A stretch of 7,676 nucleotides of DNA, taken from contig JALNWO010000078.1 in the NCBI GenBank assembly GCA_023230825.1, forward strand, positions 1 through 7,676, in the 5' to 3' direction. The notes below the pieces were generated by a model. That model was not told the DNA's origin and ran no database searches. It worked only from the letters and a program-made list of their open reading frames with translations. Position numbers and translations under genes: made by a program. How positions within the stretch are numbered: the first letter of the stretch is position 1; every line of letters begins with the position of its first letter. The stretch comes from Acholeplasmataceae bacterium (GTDB lineage Bacteria > Bacillota_I > Bacilli_A > Acholeplasmatales > Acholeplasmataceae). Positions 1 to 6,083 of this stretch are shown here, piece by piece.

Positions 1-13
1 AACGGCTTTTTTT
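1..13. terminator. Possible half of a terminator cut by the window edge
   Basis: The window opens with AACGGC followed by seven T. This could be the right arm and U-run of a rightward intrinsic terminator whose left arm lies outside. Read leftward it would be the A-run and first arm of a terminator for the spx-like gene that ends at 28. Without the missing half the hairpin cannot be confirmed. Confidence 0.3.
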
Positions 14-27
14 ATTCTTGAAAATGA

Positions 28-486
28 TTAATGTGAATGTTCTTGTTTGATCTCATCAAAATAGCGTCTAAGTGCACTTTGATAGTCACAGTGTTCACCT
101 TGTGGGCAGTCTACACACATGATGAGTTCTCTCAGTCTCTTTGGAATAAAAACGCGGATTTCCTCATCATTATAACCAACTTGAAGTTTGTCGTGATCAA
201 TAATAATCGGTCGTTTTAAAACGCTTGGATTATCTAAAATAAACTGTTTGAGTTCACTGATCCGCATGTCTTCGATATCAAGATCTTGTTCTTTGAACAC
301 TTTTGATCTTGTCGAAATAATATCGTCAAATCCGTTTTCAGCATTTGCTAACATTTTGTCGATATCCTCTTCGGTGATCCGTTGATTGAATAGATTTTTC
401 TCCTCATAAGTAATCTTATGATCATCAAGCCACTTTTTCGCTTTCCGACATGACGAACAACTCGGTGTTGTATATATCGTAATCAT
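28..486 (-). CDS. spx: Spx-family transcriptional regulator with Cys-rich C-terminal extension
   Basis: 152-residue ArsC/Spx-family protein. Spx proteins bind the RNA polymerase alpha-subunit C-terminal domain and redirect transcription under thiol or oxidative stress. Visible marks are the redox switch C10-S-S-C13, Gly52 (in Bacillus Spx needed for alpha contact), the block ISTRSKVF around Arg60, KRPIIID at 91-97 and LQVGYNDEEI at 101-110, all close to Bacillus subtilis Spx. The family is usually about 131 residues. Here homology appears to end near residue 119, and the tail contains C124, C127, H132 and C133 and ends in HSH, roughly 20 residues longer than the Bacillus protein. This may bind metal or act as a second thiol sensor (inference). 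The start is fixed by a strong Shine-Dalgarno (AAGGAGGAA, 491-499) just upstream. The gene is divergent from pepF. An arsenate reductase role is unlikely, given the CxxC and the Spx blocks. Confidence 0.93.
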   Translation of the reverse strand: MITIYTTPSCSSCRKAKKWLDDHKITYEEKNLFNQRITEEDIDKMLANAENGFDDIISTRSKVFKEQDLDIEDMRISELKQFILDNPSVLKRPIIIDHDKLQVGYNDEEIRVFIPKRLRELIMCVDCPQGEHCDYQSALRRYFDEIKQEHSH

Positions 487-547
487 TGTCTTCCTCCTTC
501 TGGAGCATAGGTTTTATCCTATAGCACTTTGTGTATCTTGCTATCTT

Positions 548-576
548 ATTATATAATTAAAATAAACAATATGCAA
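548..576 (-). promoter_or_regulatory. Promoter of the spx-like gene
   Basis: Read leftward, a perfect -10 TATAAT (548-553) lies 17 bases from a partial -35 TTGCAT (571-576). Transcription would start near 541, giving a leader of about 55 bases before the spx ATG. Only the -10 is a full consensus match. Confidence 0.6.
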
Positions 577-580
577 GATT

Positions 581-594
581 TGAAAGCATTTTCA
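581..594. promoter_or_regulatory. cre-like operator between spx and pepF
   Basis: TGAAAGCATTTTCA matches the catabolite-responsive element consensus TGWAANCGNTNNCA at every fixed position except the second base of the central CG, which is A. It is an inverted repeat TGAAA-N4-TTTCA. It lies just upstream of the spx -35 (centred near -47) and about 75 bases upstream of the inferred pepF start site. A CcpA-type regulator is encoded in the same window. The central CG is important for CcpA binding, so binding is only inferred. Confidence 0.45.
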
Positions 595-629
595 TCTTTT
601 TTTTACATATTTTTCCATACAATTACCGT

Positions 630-658
630 TTGTGTTTTTTTCTTATCTCAGTTATAAT
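630..658 (+). promoter_or_regulatory. Promoter of pepF
   Basis: A perfect -10 TATAAT (653-658) lies 17 bases after a weak -35 TTGTGT (630-635). Initiation near 665 would leave only a few bases before the ATG at 672 but about 25 before the ATG at 690, which supports the later start codon for pepF. Confidence 0.6.
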
Positions 659-689
659 TTAAAGAGAGAATATGAAAGAGGTACATGAA

Positions 690-2450
690 ATGTCAAAATG
701 GGATTTATCGCCGTTTTATCAAGAGATGACGGCATGGGAGCATGATCTGGCTTTAGTTCCGGAGAAAATTGAAGTTTTGCATCAATTTAAAGGAAAACTA
801 CATGATTATGACCAATTTTTAGCGTTTTATCAAACACAGGAAGAAATCACTAAGTTTATTTATCGCCTTTATGGATACATCCATTTAGGAAGCGACTTAA
901 ACTTAAAAGATCGTGAAAAAGCAACGAAGAATCAACAACTGATGTTAATGTTCGCACAACTCAGTCAAAAAACTGCGTTTGTTTCTCCAGAATTAATTGC
1001 TTTAGGAAAAGAAAAAGTCATGGATTTCTTAAATCGAAGTGATTTTTTACAAACCTATCGTTTCCAAATGGAAAAACTCTTTTTCAGCCAAAAACATGTT
1101 TTAACCAATGATCAAGAAGCTTTACTCGCAAATTTTAGTCCGATTCGCAACGTTCCTTCTTCTTTATATCAAGGCTTAGCAATTGTCGATGCAATTGATC
1201 AAGAAGTGACTTTTAAAGATGGAACAAAACAAGTGGTGACTCAAGCCAACTACCGAGCTTTAATTCAAGGATTAGATGATGCTGAAGATCGCGCCAAAGT
1301 TTTTAACGCCGTTTTCAAACGTTATAAAGATAATAAAACCACATTTGCCGCAACATATAACCTTGTTTTACAACAACTTGCTTCACATTATAAGTCTAGA
1401 GGCTACGACTCTGCTTTAGATGCTGCCCTTTTTAATAACAACATCCCCATCGATGTATATAAAAACTTAATGGATGCAGCTTATGAGAACAATGAAAGTA
1501 TTCAAAGATATCTTGCCTTAAGAAAAAAAGCATTAAATTTAGAAGTATATCACACCTATGACCGCTTTTTAACGTTAGTTAAAGATGATACAAAATACTC
1601 TTATGAACGTTCTAAAGAAATCTTTTTAGAATCAATTAAACATTTAGATACTGATTTTGTCAATCATCAAAAAGAAGCGATAGCAGATGGCTATGTCGAT
1701 GCTTATCCAAGTGACGGTAAGAGAACAGGCGCTTATTCTTCTGGCTTATATGGATTCCATCCATACATTATGTTAAACCATGACGATACCTTAGATGGCC
1801 TCTTTACGTTGGCTCATGAAGCAGGACATTCAGCACATACGCTTTACTCACATGAAAACCAACCAATGGCTTCCGCAAGTTACACCATTTTCGTTGCTGA
1901 AATTGCTTCAACCTTTAACGAACATATTTTATTAGACTATTTAGTTCAAAATGCTGAAACTAAAAACCAAAAAATAGCTTTATTAGAAAAAGCGATCGAT
2001 GGTATCATGTCAACTTTCTTTAGACAAACACTTTTCGCAACCTACGAATATAAAGCCAATGAACTTGTTCAAAAAGGGATTCCTCTGACTGAACAAAGTC
2101 TGTCAAAAATTATGGTTGATCTTTATCAACATTATTATGACCTTGATATTGAAAATGAAGACGGTAAAGAATATGTTTGGGCTTACATACCTCACCTGTT
2201 CTACTCACCTTTCTATGTCTATCAATACGCAACCAGTTTCAGCGCCTCATTAAAGATTTATGATGATGTGAAAAACAACGTCCCAGGAGCGATGGAAAAA
2301 TACATCAATCTCTTAAAATCCGGTGGTAGTGATTATCCAGTTGAACAAGCGAAACTAGCTGGTGCAGATTTAACTCAAAAAGAAACGTTTACAGCTGTGA
2401 TTCGTCGCTTTAATCAACTTGTTGATGAATTAGAAAAAACGTTAGCTTAA
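690..2450 (+). CDS. pepF: Oligoendopeptidase F-type M3 zinc metallopeptidase
   Basis: Cytosolic peptidase of the M3 (thimet oligopeptidase/PepF) family, which cleaves short peptides; 586 residues from this start, normal for the family. The zinc site is HEAGH at residues 376-380 with the likely third ligand in FVAEIASTFNE (Glu404). The tyrosine-rich substrate/transition-state segment FYVYQY is at 508-513, followed by ATSFSAS. The N-terminal half is the helical PepF domain, with no signal peptide. The frame is open back to an ATG at 672 (six extra residues), but 690 is preferred: GAGGT (678-682) sits at good spacing before it, and the predicted transcript starts too close to 672 for a usable ribosome site there. 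It appears monocistronic, divergent from spx, with its own terminator. No signs of damage. Confidence 0.93.
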   Translation: MSKWDLSPFYQEMTAWEHDLALVPEKIEVLHQFKGKLHDYDQFLAFYQTQEEITKFIYRLYGYIHLGSDLNLKDREKATKNQQLMLMFAQLSQKTAFVSPELIALGKEKVMDFLNRSDFLQTYRFQMEKLFFSQKHVLTNDQEALLANFSPIRNVPSSLYQGLAIVDAIDQEVTFKDGTKQVVTQANYRALIQGLDDAEDRAKVFNAVFKRYKDNKTTFAATYNLVLQQLASHYKSRGYDSALDAALFNNNIPIDVYKNLMDAAYENNESIQRYLALRKKALNLEVYHTYDRFLTLVKDDTKYSYERSKEIFLESIKHLDTDFVNHQKEAIADGYVDAYPSDGKRTGAYSSGLYGFHPYIMLNHDDTLDGLFTLAHEAGHSAHTLYSHENQPMASASYTIFVAEIASTFNEHILLDYLVQNAETKNQKIALLEKAIDGIMSTFFRQTLFATYEYKANELVQKGIPLTEQSLSKIMVDLYQHYYDLDIENEDGKEYVWAYIPHLFYSPFYVYQYATSFSASLKIYDDVKNNVPGAMEKYINLLKSGGSDYPVEQAKLAGADLTQKETFTAVIRRFNQLVDELEKTLA

Positions 2451-2452
2451 GT

Positions 2453-2489
2453 AAAAAGAGGTTGTCCTTGGGGGCAACCTCCTTTTTTA
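2453..2489 (+). terminator. Intrinsic terminator of pepF
   Basis: Ten-base-pair stem GAGGTTGTCC (2458-2467) with GGGCAACCTC (2472-2481), including one G-U pair, and a TTGG loop. It is followed by C and six T (2483-2488) and preceded by an A-run. It starts just after the pepF TAA stop. Confidence 0.9.
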
Positions 2490-2512
2490 TAACATAAAAC
2501 AAAGAACTTATC

Positions 2513-2542
2513 TTGAACCTTCATTTCATTCTATGTTATAAT
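2513..2542 (+). promoter_or_regulatory. Promoter of trpS and its T-box leader
   Basis: -35 TTGAAC (2513-2518), an 18-base spacer and -10 TATAAT (2537-2542), with an upstream TG giving an extended -10. The start would be near 2549. Together with the pepF terminator and the T-box, this accounts for the 319-base gene-free stretch between pepF and trpS. Confidence 0.75.
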
Positions 2543-2548
2543 AATGCT

Positions 2549-2749
2549 GCAATGAAGAGGAAGATAAACGTTCATCCGCTGTTTTAAAGAGAGTTAGGGA
2601 AGGTGGAAACCTAATAAACATGGCGAACGCATGGGCCCTTGGAGCGAAAAGTATGATCGGCTATAACGATGAGAGGGCTAGATTGATCTAGAACTAAGGT
2701 GGTACCGCGTTATTTGACGTCCTTAGATATAAGGAGGTCTATTTTTTTT
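2549..2749 (+). ncRNA. T-box riboswitch, tryptophan (leader of trpS)
   Basis: tRNA-sensing leader that lets transcription continue when uncharged tRNA binds. Stem I is visible: AGAGAG, distal helix TTAGG/CCTAA (2594-2598 with 2611-2615), helices TGTTT/AAACA and CGTTC/GAACG, and a base helix AAG(A)GG/CCCTT. The loop between GAACG and CCC contains TGG at 2632-2634, a Trp specifier that matches the downstream gene. The T-box core AAGGTGGTACCGCG ends at 2709. Antiterminator pairing is CTAAGG (2694-2699) with CCTTAG (2721-2726). The competing terminator is GACGTCCTT/AAGGAGGTC (2716-2739) followed by an eight-T run. The 5' boundary is inferred from the promoter. Confidence 0.93.
2716..2749 (+). terminator. 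T-box terminator hairpin upstream of trpS
   Basis: Nine-position stem with one mismatch, loop AGATAT, then TA and an eight-T run. Its left arm shares bases with the antiterminator helix, so the two folds exclude each other. Confidence 0.85.
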
Positions 2750-2769
2750 AGATAAATGGAGGCTAGAAA

Positions 2770-3768
2770 ATGAAAAGATTGGTTTCAGGAATTAAACCTA
2801 CTGGAGAATTAACATTAGGAAATTATATTGGTGCACTTAAGCAGTTTGTCGCTTTACAAAACGAATTGCCGGACACTGAGTTTTTCATTTTTATTGCGGA
2901 TTTACACGCGATAACAACACCTCAAGAAAAACTGGCTTTAAGAAAAAATATTCGTAGTGTCGCCGCGCTTTATTTAGCATGCGGTCTTAATCCAGACCGC
3001 GTCCATTTGTTTGTTCAATCAGAAGTTTTAGAACACGCAACATTGGGTTATATTATGGAATCGACTGCATATGTAGGTGAAATGGAACGAATGACACAGT
3101 TTAAAGATCGACGACAAAAACAAACTGAAGGATTAAGAACGTCTTTGTTTACGTATCCTGCTTTAATGGCTGCTGATATTTTACTGTATGATGCTGATAT
3201 TGTTCCGATTGGTGATGACCAGAAACAACATTTAGAACTAACACGAACACTCGCAGAACGTTTTAATCACCAATATGGAGATACATTTGTTGTCCCTAAG
3301 GGATATTTTCCTAAAACGGGGGCGCGAATTAAATCTTTAACAGACCCAACCCAAAAGATGGATAAATCAAATGATAATCCCAAGAGTTATATTCTTCTTC
3401 TTGATGATATCAATGCTGCGAAAAATAAAATTAAAAGTGCTGTGACCGATTCTGATACAAAAATTAAGTATGATCCTATAGAAAAAAAGGGCATTACGAA
3501 TTTAATCGATATCTATGCCGCTTTAAGTGGACTCAGTGTCACTGATATTGAAGAAAAATATCAAAATTGTACGTATCAAACTTTTAAAAATGATTTGGCT
3601 TTGCTTGTCGAAAAGACTCTTATTCCGATTCAAGAAAAATATCAAGAAATTATTAAGAGTTCTTATTTAGACGAAGTTCTCGACAAAGGTCGAGAAGCCG
3701 CAAGTCAAGTCGCGCGACGAAAAATCTTTCAAGTTTATAAAAAAATGGGCTTAGGACGCATCAAGTGA
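2770..3768 (+). CDS. trpS: Tryptophanyl-tRNA synthetase
   Basis: Class I aminoacyl-tRNA synthetase charging tRNA-Trp; 332 residues, the usual bacterial length (about 330). The HIGH-type signature is TLGNY at 15-19 after KPTGE. The tryptophan-pocket region includes MTQFKDR (108-114) and GDDQKQHLELTR (148-159). The KMSKS loop reads KMDKS at 196-200, with Asp in place of the usual first Ser. The ATG is set by GGAGG (2758-2762) with seven bases of spacing. Expression is controlled by the upstream Trp T-box. The last codons and TGA stop lie within the terminator hairpin and overlap the convergent lipid kinase gene by 18 bases. Confidence 0.96.
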   Translation: MKRLVSGIKPTGELTLGNYIGALKQFVALQNELPDTEFFIFIADLHAITTPQEKLALRKNIRSVAALYLACGLNPDRVHLFVQSEVLEHATLGYIMESTAYVGEMERMTQFKDRRQKQTEGLRTSLFTYPALMAADILLYDADIVPIGDDQKQHLELTRTLAERFNHQYGDTFVVPKGYFPKTGARIKSLTDPTQKMDKSNDNPKSYILLLDDINAAKNKIKSAVTDSDTKIKYDPIEKKGITNLIDIYAALSGLSVTDIEEKYQNCTYQTFKNDLALLVEKTLIPIQEKYQEIIKSSYLDEVLDKGREAASQVARRKIFQVYKKMGLGRIK

Positions 3769-4623
3769 TGCGTCTTTTTTAAAGCCCTCATAAGAAACTT
3801 CAAAACTACGAATAGGATATACATCTTCGCCATCGATTTGCATGTACTGGTCTGCTTCATAAGAAACCTTAATGCTTTCTGTCCGGTAAATGGAAACGTA
3901 ACGTTTAAAAAGTGTATGCCATCCTAAATAAATGGTTGGGAAAATAAGGGTGAGTAAAAACTTAGGAATCTTACGGACAACGACAACATCAAACGATCGT
4001 TCATGCCGTGATGCTTGTGGGGCCATCTTCATCCCACCCCCTGCATATGGTGAGTTCATAACTGATACCATCCACGCATCAGGAATATGAACTTTTTTAT
4101 TGTTATATTCCAACGTAACAGCGTGTCTTTTCGCTTTCTTAAAACCTTTAAGAGCATATCTGAAATAGTTTTTCTTACTTCTTTTTTTATCTGAATGGTT
4201 GACTAAATAAATAACTAAACCATCTAATCCCGCACCAGCCCCATTTAAAAAATAGCTGTTAATACCGTTATATTGAACAGTGGGTAAGTTATTTAAGTAC
4301 GGTTTAATTAAAACAATTTTCGCCTTTGTTTTTAAACTTCGCATAAAATCGTTACCCGTTCCTGCTTGATACATATACAGTGGGTTCGGATAATTCATTC
4401 CATAAATTTTATTTGCCAAACGGTTTAAGGTTCCATCACCGCCGACTAAAATAATCCGGTCAAACGGATCGAGGCTATCGACGAAAGTCGTTACGTTATC
4501 AATTTCTAAAATATTTTTTGTTTTAACTTCTTGTCCTTGTCTTTCGAGTTTTCGGACAATATTTTTAATGAAATGTTTTTTTTGCCCATTTCGAGATAGG
4601 GGGTTATATAAGACAATATCCAT
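3751..4623 (-). CDS. Diacylglycerol/lipid kinase family protein (DagK/YegS/BmrU type)
   Basis: 290-residue protein of the DAGK catalytic family, ATP-dependent lipid kinases. In Gram-positive bacteria DgkB phosphorylates diacylglycerol to recycle it into phospholipid synthesis. Visible marks are the nucleotide-binding GGDGT at 61-65, AGTGNDFMR at 87-95 (usual form PxGTGNDFxR), GGGMKMAPQAS at 195-205 and IDGE at 263-266. No transmembrane segment is obvious; residues 221-234 are hydrophobic but short. The ATG lies seven bases after the tyrS stop. Its Shine-Dalgarno-like AAGTAGGT (4629-4636) contains the tyrS TAG, suggesting translational coupling and one operon. The tail FKKDASLDAS is encoded by the trpS terminator in antisense. 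The exact substrate cannot be told from sequence; dgkB is the likeliest name. Confidence 0.88.
   Translation of the reverse strand: MDIVLYNPLSRNGQKKHFIKNIVRKLERQGQEVKTKNILEIDNVTTFVDSLDPFDRIILVGGDGTLNRLANKIYGMNYPNPLYMYQAGTGNDFMRSLKTKAKIVLIKPYLNNLPTVQYNGINSYFLNGAGAGLDGLVIYLVNHSDKKRSKKNYFRYALKGFKKAKRHAVTLEYNNKKVHIPDAWMVSVMNSPYAGGGMKMAPQASRHERSFDVVVVRKIPKFLLTLIFPTIYLGWHTLFKRYVSIYRTESIKVSYEADQYMQIDGEDVYPIRSFEVSYEGFKKDASLDAS
3755..3780 (+). terminator. trpS terminator inside two overlapping gene ends
   Basis: GACGCATCA (3755-3763) and TGATGCGTC (3766-3774) form a perfect nine-base inverted repeat around AG, followed by TTTTTT (3775-3780). It covers the last trpS codons and its stop and, on the other strand, the codons for the lipid kinase tail DASLDAS. 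In the leftward direction the nearest T-run is about eight bases beyond the stem, so it is a poor terminator for the kinase gene. Confidence 0.9.
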
Positions 4624-4630
4624 AGTAGAC

Positions 4631-5875
4631 CTACTTAAAAGCGATTAACGCATATTTTTTCTTTCCTCTTTTAATCATAACATATTTTTCAAAATACGCC
4701 TTGGCATTGGTCATTACAGCATCGATGTCTGTTATCCTTTGATCGTTGACACTGATGGCGTTGTTTTGGATGAACTCTCGAGCTTCTCGCCTTGATGAAG
4801 CCAACTTCGTATTGATTAAAGCATCGATTAAAGGTATCTCATTCTCATATGTGTGCGTCTCAACGGCTTTCGCGATCATCTTCCATTCGCTTTCAGTTAA
4901 ATCATCGAATTCACCCATGAAAAGCGCTTCTGTTACACGGATTGCTTCATTCATCTTTTGTTCACCATGAACAAGTTTTGTCACAGATGTCGCAAGTTGT
5001 TTTTGTGCTAGACGTTGTTCAGGGTGTTCTTGAACTGCTTTTTCTAAATCCATAATCACTTCTTTTTCTAAAAGCGTCAATGCTTTTAAGTAGGCAATAA
5101 CATCTGTATCACTCACATTTAAAAAGTATTGATAAATTTCATAAGGGGTTGTTAAATTTTCATCGAGCCAAATCGCACCAGACTCACTTTTACCAAATTT
5201 TTCACCATCCGCTTTTAACAAGAGGGGTGAGCTAAGACCAATTGCTTTTTCTCCTTCAGGAGACATTTTACGAATGAGCTCTAAGCCTGTCGTAATATTG
5301 CCCCATTGATCCGAACCACCAAACTGTAATAAACATTCATGGTGGCGGTATAAATGAAGAAAGTCAATCGCTTGTAAAAGCATATAAGAAAACTCGGTGT
5401 AAGAAATACCATCCTCTAATCGTCTTTGGACTGTATCTTTCGCAAGCATATAGTTAATTGAAAAATGCTTACCAAAGTTTCTTAAAAAGGCAATCAAATC
5501 AATGTTTTTAATCCAATCATAGTTATTAACAAAAATAGTCTTTTTTGGAATAAAATATTGTTCTAATTGTTTTTTAATTAAATCTGCATTTTTTAATGAT
5601 TCCATCACAGTCAGTAATTTTCGTTCACCAACTTCTCTTGGATCACCAATTAAACCCGTTCCACCACCAATTAAAACAATCGGTGTATGACCGTGTTTTT
5701 GGAGTAACATCATTCTAACGATCTGCACCAAGTGGCCAATCGTTAATGATTCACCCGTCGGATCAAAACCACAATAAAAGTTAATTTTTTCATCATTTAA
5801 ACGTTGCTTAGCTAATTGCTCATCACTAACATCTTTAATGAGGCCTCGCCAAATTAATTCATCATATAATGTCAT
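4631..5875 (-). CDS. tyrS: Tyrosyl-tRNA synthetase
   Basis: Class I synthetase charging tRNA-Tyr; 414 residues, matching the bacterial TyrRS with a C-terminal S4 domain (about 420). Order: [16 protein letters not shown] at 34-49 with TIGH as the HIGH signature, [10 protein letters not shown] at 184-193 in the tyrosine site, KFGKS at 226-230 as the KMSKS loop (the form usual in TyrRS), then an S4-like RNA-binding domain from about 350 ([14 protein letters not shown] at 359-372). ATG 5875 is chosen because AAGGAGAG (5883-5890) lies seven bases upstream. An in-frame TTG at 5899 would start inside the T-box terminator tail and has no ribosome site. It is preceded by a Tyr T-box and followed closely by the lipid kinase gene. 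Confidence 0.96.
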   Translation of the reverse strand: MTLYDELIWRGLIKDVSDEQLAKQRLNDEKINFYCGFDPTGESLTIGHLVQIVRMMLLQKHGHTPIVLIGGGTGLIGDPREVGERKLLTVMESLKNADLIKKQLEQYFIPKKTIFVNNYDWIKNIDLIAFLRNFGKHFSINYMLAKDTVQRRLEDGISYTEFSYMLLQAIDFLHLYRHHECLLQFGGSDQWGNITTGLELIRKMSPEGEKAIGLSSPLLLKADGEKFGKSESGAIWLDENLTTPYEIYQYFLNVSDTDVIAYLKALTLLEKEVIMDLEKAVQEHPEQRLAQKQLATSVTKLVHGEQKMNEAIRVTEALFMGEFDDLTESEWKMIAKAVETHTYENEIPLIDALINTKLASSRREAREFIQNNAISVNDQRITDIDAVMTNAKAYFEKYVMIKRGKKKYALIAFK

Positions 5876-5897
5876 TTGCTTTCTCTCCTTTTTATAC

Positions 5898-5927
5898 AAA
5901 AATCGCCCTTAGACACATCTAAGGACG
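5898..5927 (-). terminator. T-box terminator hairpin upstream of tyrS
   Basis: Ten-base-pair stem CGTCCTTAGA (5918-5927) with TCTAAGGGCG (5904-5913), one G-U pair and TGTG loop, followed by A and five T. The left arm overlaps the antiterminator partner CCTTAG. Confidence 0.9.
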
Positions 5928-6080
5928 AATTTAAATTCCGCGGTACCACCTTAGTTCTAGATTATATCTAGCCCTTCATCATAAGACCTCGATAAGTGTA
6001 TTTCAACGCTTACTTTCTCCTTATGTTTCACCCTCATAAGGTCTCTAAATTAGGTTTGTAAGCATTTACTTAAGTTTATC
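5898..6080 (-). ncRNA. T-box riboswitch, tyrosine (leader of tyrS)
   Basis: Read leftward, Stem I begins almost at the ccpA stop: base helix GATAA/TTATC, specifier-loop strand with AAGTAAA, helix AATGCTTAC/GTAAGCGTT, AGAGA, and distal helix CCTTATG/CATAAGG closing AGGGTGAAA. The 3' specifier strand is GAAATACAC, with specifier TAC (Tyr) at 5998-6000, matching tyrS. A stem CTAGAT/ATCTAG precedes the T-box core AAGGTGGTACCGCG. The TGGT bulge (5945-5948) fits A73 of tRNA-Tyr. Antiterminator CTAAGG pairs with CCTTAG (5919-5924). No promoter is visible between ccpA and this element. Confidence 0.94.
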
Positions 6081-6083
6081 TCA

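Noticed and set aside
37..219. Rightward open frame opposite spx, and similar frames opposite tyrS (4746-4970) and ccpA (6646-6828)
   Set aside because: Each lies wholly inside a well-supported gene on the other strand, with no ribosome site or recognisable protein.
672..689. Upstream in-frame ATG for pepF
   Set aside because: It adds six residues but has a poor ribosome site and lies only about seven bases from the inferred transcription start; the ATG at 690 has GAGGT at proper spacing.
4917..4931. AAAAGCGCTTCT as a cre site
   Set aside because: It lies inside tyrS and fails the outer consensus positions at both ends.
5876..5899. TTG start extending tyrS by eight residues
   Set aside because: It overlaps the T-box terminator tail and has no Shine-Dalgarno; ATG 5875 has AAGGAGAG at proper spacing and fits the family start.
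5961..5966. TATAAT read leftward, as a possible tyrS promoter
   Set aside because: It is the loop and one flank of the T-box CTAGAT/ATCTAG stem, with no -35 at suitable distance, and transcription from it would skip the specifier.
6061..6080. TAAG/CTTA repeats after ccpA as a terminator
   Set aside because: Short AT-rich pairing without a T-run; the bases are better explained as Stem I of the Tyr T-box.
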